NCBI RefSeq assembly: GCF_020382885.2
Contig: NC_058496.1
Span: forward strand, 3,774,501 to 3,838,500
Direction of reading: 5' to 3'
Origin: Scatophagus argus
Lineage: Eukaryota; Chordata; Actinopteri; Scatophagidae
Length of the DNA stretch: 64,000 nt
Below, in pieces: positions 21,290-32,100 of the stretch. The translations under genes and the position numbers were made by a program. Each line of letters starts with the position of its first letter. Positions within the stretch are counted from its first letter, which is position 1. The notes under the pieces were generated by a model, which was not told the DNA's origin, searched no databases, and worked only from the letters and a program-made list of their open reading frames with translations.

Positions 21290-23845
21290 ATGAATAGTAA
21301 GTTTCTGGCCAACCTTATCAAAATCTGCCACCTCTAATCTGCATCAGAGAGCCTTTGATTTAATTTGTGTTTTTGTCTTGACAGAACTGATTTTCATCTT
21401 GCTTTTGCTGCTGTTTGTTGTTGGACTCATTCAGTGCAATCCAGTCCCTCCGAGTCAAGGTACACTGGACCTTCTCTGCTTTACACCATTCTCATGAAAC
21501 AACTTTAAAGGGACACTTCACCCCAAAATCATAGATATGTGTCCTCTAAGCTGTGGTGCTATTTATTTAGCTTTTTTCTAAATGCAAAATGCCATCTAGT
21601 TCACAATCACAATCAAAGGCAGACATCTCTGCTAAATCGTGCCACAGGTAAAAGGGAAAACATGTCATTTTGATTTAGGGGTCACTTCAGGTGAGATATT
21701 TCATGGCTACACTGTTTGATGTTGCAGGTGGAAACCCCTCGGTGAAGACGTTCTTCTGCAAGCCTCCAGGATGTGCCGCTGATGTGACCGATGTGTTATG
21801 TGACGACAATCAGGTCTTCAAAGACGCTCGCATTGCAAATTGCACAGGCCCTCCTCCACCCAATACAGTCTGCCAGCATGGGGGTCGAGCGTTCACTTCC
21901 ACCAAAACAAGTGGTGACTGTGACTTTGAAGGGAAAAAAGGTTATATTGAGACAAAAAAATGCACAGGTATTTGCTTTTACTTTCTAAAGCCCTTCACGT
22001 ATCAGAAATTGTGATTTTCTTTCCCGGCTTTTCATTTAATGGTGGAAACTTACTGTTAGAGAAACCACCTTAGAGTGTTATGCTCATTTTGAAAAGTGTA
22101 AAGATTTAGATGAAGATGCTGTGTCCACGTTTTTGTTCACCGCCTGCCATTTACAGAAGATGATCCACATGCTGCTGTTAAGACACAGAAGCCAAACCAA
22201 AGTGACTGATTAATACAGCAGAGTCCAGGCAACCAGTTTCCTGTTTCCCCGAGTGATTCAGACGTGTCGTGATGCCAAATCAGAATTCACAATTTCATTT
22301 TAAATGCTGCCATTCATTAATTTGGATGGATTGAATGAAATACAGGGAAAAAATCAAGGTTTTTCTGCTACCTTTGCTGTCTCAAGAGCTGCATGTCAGC
22401 CTGCCAGCTGGGGGCGCTGTTTGCTCACAAATCCCATCACTTTTCACTGCTAAAATTCACCGTCCATATTTTAGCTGCTGAATATTGGCTGCGGCCTTTA
22501 AATGAGTATATTTTTCACAAAAGTTTTGCAAAACACCCATGATGCCAAACCAGATTCTAGCTTACATTTGTACTCATTGAACTATTTCTGTCCGGTATGT
22601 ACTTTAAGCAGGTTGACTGAGTTATTCATACTGAAGATAGATTCAAATTTCACATCCAGAACATTTTCCTGAATGGTCACATTGTATAAAGTTAAAATCT
22701 CTTTTTTCTGGTGCTGTTTTGTCTAATAACACATTATAACACCTCTCTTGTTTTCTCCACTAGATGACACAAACGACTGTGCTTTCACCAACGGTAAGAG
22801 CTTTTCTGTAGAAACACTTTTTACATTGTGTTGCTCCGTGTTGTGACTGACTGTTGACGAGTTTTCATCCTTCCTGTAGCCACTACAGATCCACCAGCCA
22901 ACAGAGGGGTGGACAAACCTGCAGTGTATGGAGGTGGTAAGATCTGAACGATCACATTGTATAAAGTTAAAATATCTTTTTTTCTGGTGCTGTCTTGTCT
23001 AATAACACATTATAACACCTCTCTTGTTTTCTCCACTAGATGACACAAACGACTGTGCTTTCACCAACGGTAAGAGCTTTTCTGTAGAAACACTTTTTAT
23101 GTTGTGCTGCTCCGTGTTGTGACTGACCTTTGACGAGTTTTCATCCTTCCTGTAGCCACTACAGCTCCACCAGCCGACAGAGAGCACAAATATGCAGTGT
23201 ATGGCAGTGGTAAGATATGAACACCAGTAAATCTGATGCTTTGTTTGCTCCTGTCCTGTTTCTTCTACGTCTGGATAAGCTGTGGTGGACATTTACTCCA
23301 GTTCTGTACTTGAATACAAGTCTGAGGTACTTGTACTTCAATATCTTCTCCTCATGCCTCGTTATACTTCTTCTTCTACTCTTGCATTTCTGAGAGAGAT
23401 ACTGCACCTCCTTCTTCCACTGCAGCTATTGAACAGTTTGTTTTTCCACACAAAAATTCCAAGTCAAGAAAACAATGCTTTTTGCTGATCCCACTTTACT
23501 CCAACTTCTGTCCTCTTGCTTTCGCTGAGGCCTGAAATGTTTGCCTTTCCAGTGCTGACAATCAGGTGAAATGAAAATGTTGTGATGTGTTGCATTTATT
23601 GTGAATCGTTACAGTTTTGTTAAACATCCATTTCTTGATTCCACAGTTGTACTAGTTCTGGCACTGCTAGTTCTGCTAGCAGGATGTGTATTTGGGATTT
23701 ACGTAAAAGGAGACAGAACAGAGAGTAACAACCCGCTGGGTAATCATCGCAAAATTCTTTTATTCACATGTTCAGCTGCTGTCATGTCATGTTACCAACA
23801 AGTCCTTGTGTTTGTTATGAATTTGTTTCAGCGACTGTGGTGTGA
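21290..23845 (+). CDS. Unrecognised small type I membrane protein with duplicated exon pair
   Basis: I do not recognise this protein. Nine coding exons were assembled: 21290-21296, 21385-21459, 21728-21967, 22764-22793, 22880-22936, 23040-23069, 23156-23209, 23647-23739 and 23832-23845, giving 199 residues. All introns are GT-AG, and all are phase 1. Visible features in order: signal peptide (2-20, MNKLIFILLLLLFVVGLIQC); Cys-rich ectodomain (28-107, seven Cys, sequon NCT); two tandem stalk modules (108-136 and 137-164), each starting DDTNDCAFTNATT and ending YAVYG or PAVYG; a transmembrane helix (165-184); and a 15-residue tail ending ATVV, which fits a class I PDZ ligand. A poly(A) signal lies at 24020. 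The consistent phases, signal peptide, helix and sequons argue for a real gene. Receptor, adhesion or secreted-peptide roles are all possible; none is supported. Confidence 0.72.
21500..21690 (+). repeat. Intronic percomorph repeat fragment
   Basis: Begins TAAAGGGACACTTCACCCC, which I recognise as the start of a short repeat common in percomorph introns and intergenic DNA. It continues with GTGGTGCTATTTATTTAGC. It sits between the signal-peptide exon and the Cys-rich exon. Boundaries are approximate. Confidence 0.4.
22157..22209 (+). CDS. Alternative terminal exon: predicted secreted isoform
   Basis: In the intron after the Cys-rich exon an acceptor (CTGCCATTTACAG) opens a phase-1-compatible frame of 53 bases, encoding EDDPHAAVKTQKPNQSD and then TGA. 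Joined to the exon ending at 21967 it would give a 124-residue secreted protein lacking the stalk modules and membrane helix. I saw no AATAAA within about 450 bases downstream, which weakens the call. The exon is predicted from phase and acceptor quality only. Confidence 0.3.
22403..22419 (+). promoter_or_regulatory. CTCF-like site, forward, within an intron
   Basis: GCCAGCTGGGGGCGCTG, identical in core to 18509-18525 and with related flanks. It lies between the alternative terminal exon and the first stalk module of the membrane gene. Confidence 0.45.
22677..23226 (+). repeat. Tandem duplication of about 275 bp (two exons plus introns)
   Basis: 22677-22951 and 22952-23226 are near-identical head-to-tail copies. 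Each contains a 30-base exon, an intron of about 86 bases and a 57- or 54-base exon. Introns are almost unchanged; differences include a few substitutions and a GGGGTGGACAAACCT versus GAGCACAAATAT change in the second exon. Because both exons are symmetrical phase 1-1, duplication keeps the frame. Confidence 0.92.
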
Positions 23846-24704
23846 CTGTACCCCTAAGAGAGACGCAAAGCACCGGAGAAACCAGAGACAGGTTAGTGAC
23901 CACTGAGCAGGCGCCATGTAGCTCATAGTGTGTGCAAATGTAGGTGTAACTCTGCTTATTCTTCTCCAAAATATATAATCTACTGGTGGTGGTGATTAAT
24001 GCGTACATACATGACCCCAAATAAACCTAACAAATTTGGCAGTGCTGTACCAGATGTTTGTATAAAAGGTACAATTTTTCACTGTTTGTGGCAGTACTAT
24101 CAAATTAAAAAATGTTGGCCAACAGAGTCATTGTGCTAGCCTGGAAGCAGGTGAATGGGCCCAGGACAGGCAAATGGTTTTCAGAATTAATAATGACTTT
24201 GCCTTTAGAAAAGATTACTTATGTGATGAAGGGTAAGCATGCTCTGACTCTTTGAGAAACTCCCTTCAGGCAGGAGGTTACGGTCCATTCGGACCAAAGC
24301 CTCACACCACAAGAACAGCTTCTTTCCCTCTGCTGTTGGGCTGTTGAACACCAACTGACTAACATGCTGCTCTGCACTTTAGTTACTTCAGTACAGGAAC
24401 TGATTTCTGCTCATGTCATTATCCACCTGCTGACCATTTGCACTGTTTACCTCACCTACTTACACGACACTTCCACCCTGCACTACCTCACCTTTGGACT
24501 ACCTCCAGAACCATATTTATTTTATTTTACTTATCTTATTTTATTTTGATTTACCTTATTCTATTTTATTCTACTATTATATGTTACTCTTTCTTACGTT
24601 CTATGTTTGTACCAATCACCAAGTCAAATTCCTAGTAATGTGAAACCTCTTCACTTATAATGGCAATAAAGACGATTCTGATTCTGATTCTGATTCTGAT
24701 TCTG
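23809..24704 (+). mobile_element. Terminal exon, 3' UTR and L2-like LINE tail (copy B, source-like copy)
   Basis: Includes the terminal coding exon, a poly(A) signal (AATAAA, 24020-24025) and, from about 24255, an L2 3' end with the coding remnant for KNSFFPSAVGLLN-like sequence. It finishes GGCAATAAAGACG followed by about five ATTCTG units, a typical L2 tail. Copy A at 18947-20007 matches it over most of its length. Upstream of 23809 there is no L2 coding sequence, unlike copy A. Confidence 0.7.
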
Positions 24705-25187
24705 CCTTTAACAATATCTGGTGCCCCTTCAGGGATTTTCTAGAAAATAAGGACTTAATGGAGACATGTGGGGATGATCTATAGGTGGCCCTCTGCATTT
24801 CATCTGGTCAAGATGTACACTGTCTGGTGTAAATGATCTGATACCAGTTTAACCTAATATTGTCCCCAGCTAACGTGTTTATGTGTTTTTAGATTTTTTA
24901 TTTAGTATTATTATTATTTTATTTATTTAAGTAAGTATTGGTTTTTGGTTATATGTGTGTGTTAAACAGTTCTAAAATAAGTAAAGACAATGTTTGGGAC
25001 AAAAATCTGCTTATTCTGAGATGACTTTTTACTCTTTCAGGGATGCTAGTGGTGATCCCGCATTGGATGATGGCAGCTCTCCTTCTCATCCTGACCTCGG
25101 AGCTTAAACTCCTGCAGCCTTGTGTTTTTCTTACAGTAAAGTTTTTATTTTTATAAATTTGTAAATTAAGTGTGAGACGGGTTCCCT
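24705..25187. other. Gap between repeats, no gene supported
   Basis: AT-rich sequence with a TTATTATTATTTTATTTATTT run near 24905. A CTCTTTCAG at 25040 opens a short frame (DASGDPALDDGSSPSHPDLGA), but its phase does not fit the neighbouring gene. Confidence 0.3.
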
Positions 25188-25582
25188 CTGTTGAAGGCCC
25201 TTTTCTATTCCAGCATGACTGTGCCCCAGTGCACAAAGCAAAGCTCCATAAAGACATGGTTGGATGAGTTTGGTGTGGAAGATCTTGACTTGCCCACACA
25301 GAGTCCTGACCTCAACCCCATCCAACACCTTTGGGATGAACTGGAACGGAGATTGTGAGCCAGGCCTTTTGGTCCAACATCAGTGTGTGACCTCACAAAT
25401 GCTCTGCTGCATGAATGGGCACAAATTCCCACAGAAACACTCCAACATGTTGTGGAAAGCCTTCATAGAAGAGTAAATGCCTTTATAGCTGCAAAGCTGT
25501 TGATGAATTTACAGTGCAATGCCGTTAAAGGCCCTGTTAGTGTAATGGTCAGGTCTCCCAATACTTTTGTCCATATAATGTA
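25188..25582 (+). mobile_element. Tc1/mariner relic, 5'-truncated (copy 1)
   Basis: Encodes in broken frames the C-terminal part of a Tc1-type DDE transposase: [11 protein letters not shown] region (second catalytic Asp), [27 protein letters not shown] (third acidic residue). It ends in a terminal repeat, the complement of ACATTATATGGACAAAAGTA. The catalytic N-terminal half is missing, so it is inactive. Copies 2 and 3 are on the opposite strand. Confidence 0.85.
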
Positions 25583-25737
25583 CACTCCAACACTCCAACA
25601 TGTTTTGTAAAGCCTTCACAGAAGAGTGGAAGCTGTCAGAGTTGCAAAGCTGCCTGTGTGTTTAGAAAGCAAAGTCATTAAAGTCCCTGTTGGTGTAATG
25701 CTCAGGTGTCCCGATACTTTTGCCTATATAGTATATA
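25583..25737 (+). mobile_element. Second, diverged Tc1 3'-end fragment
   Basis: Repeats the end of the preceding element (CACTCCAACATGTTTTGTAAAGC onward) with more divergence, finishing CCGATACTTTTGCCTATATAG. It is a separate older insertion or a tandem end-duplication. Confidence 0.6.
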
Positions 25738-25862
25738 AACAGAAAATGTGAAGGATTTACAAAATGCTTATGCAGCTGGAAGAGATGACGGATGTATTAT
25801 TTTTGTCATGAGGACAATTAAATAAAGAATTTAATGTTTGAATTCCTCTCTGGCCTGTTGAG

Positions 25863-25878
25863 ACCTGCAGGGGGCGCG
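25863..25878 (+). promoter_or_regulatory. CTCF-like site at the pip5k1b promoter, forward
   Basis: ACCTGCAGGGGGCGCG, forward orientation, immediately upstream of the GC-richer block presumed to contain pip5k1b exon 1. Confidence 0.45.
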
Positions 25879-25879
25879 T

Positions 25880-26168
25880 TCGAGTGGATTTTGTGGTGAG
25901 GTGACCGTGCGCTGAATGGTTTGGTTGTGTGTGAGGAGGCAGGGCAGGGACACGCAGGACTCCTTGCTGTTCTCAGAGCAGTTGGACAGTGTCAGGCTGT
26001 GTCGGATATTCTCACTGCGTGTGTTGTGCGGGAAGAACCGCATTTGTTTTTCCGCTGGGGATCGACTGTTTGACGGAGGGGGCTTCCTGTGAGGACTGCA
26101 GCAGCCGCTCTGAGGACAGGGTCTCCACAGGACTACTCCGAGGAGAACCGTCGGCTGCTAAGCTTTCT
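25880..26168 (+). other. pip5k1b: Probable pip5k1b 5' non-coding exon 1 and promoter
   Basis: GC- and CpG-richer block ending GCTTTCT|GTGAGT at 26168/26169, a strong donor. The next plausible exon in the same direction is 36447-36550. No other gene on this strand lies between, so I assign it as the upstream non-coding exon. The start of transcription is not determined. Confidence 0.45.
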
Positions 26169-29100
26169 GTGAGTTTGATCCATCCAGTGCGAAATGCCAT
26201 CCGTGTGAGGTGTACGTACACTGTGACAATGTGTTGGAGCTTTGCTGTGCTGGCACAGGTCACAGTCTTTACGCTGAGTCTCACAGCGTCGGTCTCCAGG
26301 TGTTGCGACAGGTGAAAAGACTGCAGGTGCGCTTCAACTGTTTCTGGACATACGGAAAGATGAGATGATTCAAGGTTTTCTTATTCTCCCTTGACTTAAA
26401 TGGCCAAACCCAACAGAAGGCGTGAAAGTAAATTGAATTGAATTTTATCTTACGTAAATGAAAATTGTTGCTGCCTGACGTAAAAGGCGGACAGCTACAG
26501 GGAAGTCACTCGTGTTTGTCATCATTTTTCTTTTTTATTTTTTGAGGAAGTTTGTCGTTTTGTTTGTCTGCAACTTTTTAGTGAGAAACTGAAAGTCTGT
26601 GCAGTTTGGTGGGAAATGAGCCAAACATGTTGACGGTTGTGTAACACATTAACTTGTGGGGCAGAGCTACCAAGTTCCTGGTTCAGCACATGATAATAAT
26701 AGAAATCCTTCTGTTATGTTAAGATTTCCTCATCTCTACATGTGGCTGATGGGCTCATTTTAACCTTCTGAAACTGCTGCATGAGTGCAGTAAACATCTG
26801 CTGAGCTGTGGACCAGGTGGCACATTTTATCATGAGGTCATCAGTAGATGCTGCACTCGACCACCCTTTCATTTCCATGTGTGAGGACCCCATCACATTA
26901 TCACTGCTCTTTACAGTTAGATGCAACATTTCTCCCGGTGGCTCACTGAAATAGCTTCTTCAGTCCAATGCACAAAGGAGATAGCTGCTTATCAAGGCTG
27001 GGAAGCTGGAGGGTCCACTCAAAGATCTGGCATTTACGGCTTATCATTCAGATGTCTTTCAGCTGCTGGGTTTGTTTGTATTATATTAAAACACTGATAA
27101 AATGGTGAATTTTAATCGATAAGATTGTGTTTGTGCGTCTCAGGCAGTTTCACAACAAAAGAGGAAACGTTTTGGTATGTTCTGATGTTCCCTCTGTTGG
27201 GAGAGACGGGAGTTTTTGACGACTTGGATGAGAAGTGTTTCCTGTTAGAATTAATCAGATTTTTTTTTTAAATTGTTCACCCATGTCTAGACCATCCCAT
27301 CTTAGCATATCTGATCACAAGGCCAGCTGGTCGTTGAGCTGGCTCACGGATGAGTTCAATCTGCTATGTCCTCGGTCTGATTTGCACTTCTGTGTTGAAA
27401 TATCTTGGGATTGTTCCTTAAAATTTTACAGACGCTGGATCGTCGCCAGTATCAACGTGTGGCTGATGACTGGATAAAATGCATAATCATGCAAATCTGA
27501 GTGATTTCAAGCCTGGCGTCAGGACAAGGTGTTACACACCATTATGAGCCTGCGGTTTAATTCATGACCGTCCTGTTTCTTCCTCATTTGACTGGGAGGC
27601 AGTGGAACTTGCCCAGCTCAGGCCGGGCTGCTCGGCTTGCCACAGAGGATGTTTGAAAGGGAAAACAGCTCATGCAAATCCTCTGCTCTCTCCTTGGGAC
27701 CAACACCTGAGCTCCAGTGCTGTGCTGCCCGCTGCCTTTGCGCTGATATGTTGCTTGTCAGAATGAGCTGCATCTGTGCATTATGTAATATTTTCCATCT
27801 GAGTAGCAGCAGCAGAAGTGCCACATCACTGGAGAGCCAAAACCTTGTCAACACAAATCATGTTCATTCTCAGCTCCTCTTCGGCTCCTACTGTGGTGGA
27901 TCACATTTTCTCTTAAATTAGTGATTAAATCAATGCTGCAATGAGTGTAACTGTAAGCAGTGATCTTTAACACTGCTTCAACAGGCCACCTTTTAAGAAC
28001 AACGTTAGTACTTTTCTTTTTTTCCTGGGCCATGAGCTTCTTGTAAAGAGGCAGCATAGCAATTAACAGTTCTGGAGTTTTTAGTGCAGTCTTGTGACTT
28101 GGGTCAAAGAGCCCTCTGTATACTCCTGCTATGCTATGGGAGCCCAGTGGTGATAGGACCAAAATAACAAGCATATGAAGCTCATTAAGACTGTTACATA
28201 AGTCAGTGTCATGAACAGTAGTTCTCAGCTATCCCCCCTCTCTTTCATTTCTGATAACGGCCTGACTGGCCGATGTGTCCGCACAGGAGGGTGGGGCCCG
28301 ATGTTGGTCTGGTAACTTTCAAGATAATGTGATTTAAAAAACAAACAAACAAACACCAGTGTGTGTTGTGCTAATGACATCGAGCAGCTCGTAACGCTTG
28401 TTTGTGTTTGGTGTGACTTGTCTTCCTCTGACGCCCACTCTGACTCGGGTCGTCTCTCAGTGTTATATTCTGGACGGACGTGCCAACGTGCCACGTCCCA
28501 GCTGCAGTGAACTGACAGCATGACAACAGGCAGAGTCCTTCATCTCAGCCAGGTTATTCAGCGCTGTCACGTCTTCTTCTTTCAGCTGAAGCAGCAGCGA
28601 CAGGCAGAGCACCTGACTGCACAGTGAGATTATTTCTTGGTTAAACAGTATATCTGAAAACAACAGATTTAGTCTAAACTTCTGCAGTGGATTTGTATTT
28701 CTTGGTGGGTTAATGAGCGTTGAATGAGTTTTTCTTTATTTTTGTACCAGATAAAGAACACGATGCATTGCTCATGAAAATAGGAACTGATTGGAACTGA
28801 GTGACAGATCATTTGACTAACTGCATGAATGCTCCAAGCCTCCGTAAAATATATTATATACAATATAATATTTCAGACCAAGAATCAGAAGCCAGCAATG
28901 TGCGATGTGACCCACATACTCTGTTGATCGAATGAGGTTTAGCCTCCACACCTCTGTTCATCTGTGCTGCACGTCTACCTGAGCACAGCGTGGGCTGCTC
29001 TCTGTTATCTGTTTTATTGTCCTCATTCATTGGCCAGGCTGCCCTCATGTCAGCACATACCACATACTACTGATAGCCACCAGGACTTCAGAATCAACAG

Positions 29101-32100
29101 TCCCGTTTTTATCAGCACTGTGATCAGTGTTCACCCTGGATGATGTGAAATCTGAAATCAAAGCTTCTTCTTCATGTTACTTCTCACAGCACTGGTACAA
29201 ACATAAACTGTTGGAACAAATGACACCTGCTACCTTTTTTAATGGACTGATTCAGAAGTACAATGTAGCGTTGCTAAAGTGATTCACGGAATTGGCTGTA
29301 AAATGTCAGAAACACAAAAGCTTTAAATTAAATGAAAACAAGTTTAGAACAAAGTGAAATACAGCATGAATATAAATATTTTTTTAACTTTTAAATCAGT
29401 GAAAAAGGGTTCAGTCAGTGGTCCCCCCACAAAGGGCAGTTATATTTCCATTTCCATTTCCACAAACAGCTTATCCTTTGTTTTTGGATTTGAAATAAAC
29501 TGATTGATTAAGTGAGCATTGATTTTACACAAGAAGACCAATTTACTAGAGAACAAACCGAAAACATTTGTGGAATTTCTTCTGCTGTCTTAAGTCTGGG
29601 TTTGTGCCATCCATCGGGGTTGTCTTGGCTGCAAATGTGTAACTAAGTCTGCATTGCAAACTGAGGGTGGGAAGTTTAAGAGGCCTGGCCAATTACCAGG
29701 CAGGGAGGATCCAACTGAGATACACTGTGGGGTTGTATTGTTTGTTCAACTCCTTCCGGGGACTGAAAACCAGGATATCTCAGTCTCTGCGACACATTCT
29801 TTATTTTATTTATTTCAGTCTGTTGAAATCCCTAAACAAAATCAACAGAACTCCTCTTTAAGAGTCAGTTTCTGAGACACGGGCTTCTTAAATTCATGAG
29901 ATTTGTTAATCTTGGGAAGACTGTCAACAAATACCAGCGCCAGGTTCTGCTCTTAAAAAATATGCCCTTCGTTTCCTTTGCAGCAGCTGAATCTGGGTGA
30001 AGAATTTCCCTGTGTTATCGCTTCGATCTTAATGACCTCCAAAGAGGAGTTTCCCTCCTCCCCAACTCGCAGCAAAATCTGCCAGAGGAGGCCTGCAGTG
30101 GTAATTGGCTCCCGGTTGTGCTCCTTTGTATAACGATTGGTTGGTTGGAGGGTTGCAGGCCGGGCAGATAGGTTGGCAGCCTTGCAGGAATTCAGATTAT
30201 TTGGAGGTTGTGGCGTTTGTTGTTGTTTCTTTGTTGTTGTTGTTGTTGTTTTGGCCCTGCTGAGGCCCCCCCCTCCCCTCACGCCACCGTCCTGCTTTCC
30301 TGTCCTGGTAATGATGAGACGTGCAGAGGCCCACTCAGGGGACGCAGTGGGATGTTGAGAGTGAGAGAGAGTGGGAAGAAGCGATGACAGGATGACACAG
30401 AGGGGTGGGTGGAGACAAACAAAGGGGAGAAAAGAGTTAGAGAATGTGGAAATTTGACCACATTAAATTCCTCCTCTTTTTCTTTGGCAGCCTGTGACCT
30501 TGGATCAATAAAGGCGGGGTGGCATAATCCCCTCTCACCCTCTTGACTGACCACTGCTGAGAATAATAAACAATCAACTGTTCCCACAGCAGATATGCGT
30601 AGGTCATAAACCTGCCTGTCATGCTTGTGGAAAGAAGACTAGACGGACCTTTGGACTGGAGGGCAGAGCAGAGAAAAACTAACCCGAACTTAACTGGGAT
30701 GGGCAAGTCTCTCCCTTCTTCTCTTTGTGTCATGTGATCGTGTGCTCCGTGGGCTGTGACGTGAGGAGCTGAGGCCAGCTCGCATACATACCACTGGCGG
30801 TTGAATATAACGAGCCTGCTTTAATAAGTCCGTGTCACAGGGTGTCGTGGTGTAGCGTATCGCTCCGCCAAGGCAGCCTCTCCCTGCCTTCGTGTCTGTA
30901 GAGAATCTCTGGTTTCTCTTTTCATACTCATCTCAACAGCCTCCCCTCCGTTTCTTTACTTGAATCATGTGACTCTCTGGACATGGAGGGTGAATTCCTC
31001 CTCAGTGCTTCCCATGCAGAGTGGAACTAGAGTGAGACGCTCTCTGAATTACAAATACAAAGTCCCATCCCTGGGTGCCTTCGCATGCGAAATATATTCA
31101 ACCTCTTGCTCTATATTGTGTGATTATGTACTTGCATTTGCATTGTGACACGGCAGATTTTTCGTCTTTTTTTCTTTTCTGTCGTGCTGGTAAAATTGCT
31201 TTGCTTTGAATAAAATTTGACTTGTTGTGCATTGTTGTAGCGGAAACCACAAGGCAAACGCCCAACTCAGTATTTAAAACTGTTACACCTTTTGTTTGTT
31301 ATCTCTGTGCCCCCTCCCTCCCTCTCTATATCTAGCTCATTTTTTCTGTTCTTGTCACATCTGAAAGGTCATAACTCTGTAGGTGTAGTCCCTCTTTGCC
31401 TCCCACCTGTTGTTTCTCTTTATGAGCTGTTGCCAAAAGGTCAGCTATAGTCAATGGTTAAATAGTTAGTTGGTGATAGTTGCCTGGCCAGTGGTATACA
31501 CTGTATCGACAAAAGTATTGGGACACCTGACCATTACACTAACAGGGCCTTTAACGGCATTGCACTGTAAATTCATCGACAGCTTTGCAGCTATAAAGGC
31601 ATTTACTCTGCTGTGAAGGTTTTCCACAACATGTTGGAGTGTTTCTGTGGGAATTTGTGCCCATTCATGCAGCAGAGCATTTGTGAGGTCACACACTGAT
31701 GTTGGACCAAAAGGCCTGGCTCACAATCTCCGTTCCAGTTCATCCCAAAGGTGTTGGATGGGGTTGAGGTCAGGACTCTGTGTGGGCCAGTCAAGTTCTT
31801 CCACACCAAACTCATCCAACCATGTCTTTATGGAGCTTTGCTTTGTGCACTGGGGCACAGTCATGCTGGAATAGAAAATGGCCCCATACCACACCTGAAT
31901 TCAATCATAAAGAGTTGTGTCCCAGTACTTTTGTCTATATGGTGTGTATCTCACATGTGCCCATTGTCAAACCCACAAGAAATCAGATTTATGTTGTCCT
32001 CAGCTCACATTGTACAGTCAGTCACACTGCAGCTTCTCTCATGCACATATAACTGTGTGTTTCTAAGTCATGCAGTCCAGCTCAGTCCGCTTTCAACACT

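Noticed and set aside
23601..23906. Frame reading RLWCDCTPKRDAKHRRNQRQ across the terminal exon
   Set aside because: It is out of phase with the transmembrane exon, which ends in phase 1; the in-phase reading is ATVV and stop.
25041..25108. Candidate downstream exon reading DASGDPALDDGSSPSHPDLGA
   Set aside because: It needs a phase-2 donor, and neither neighbouring exon of the membrane gene supplies one.
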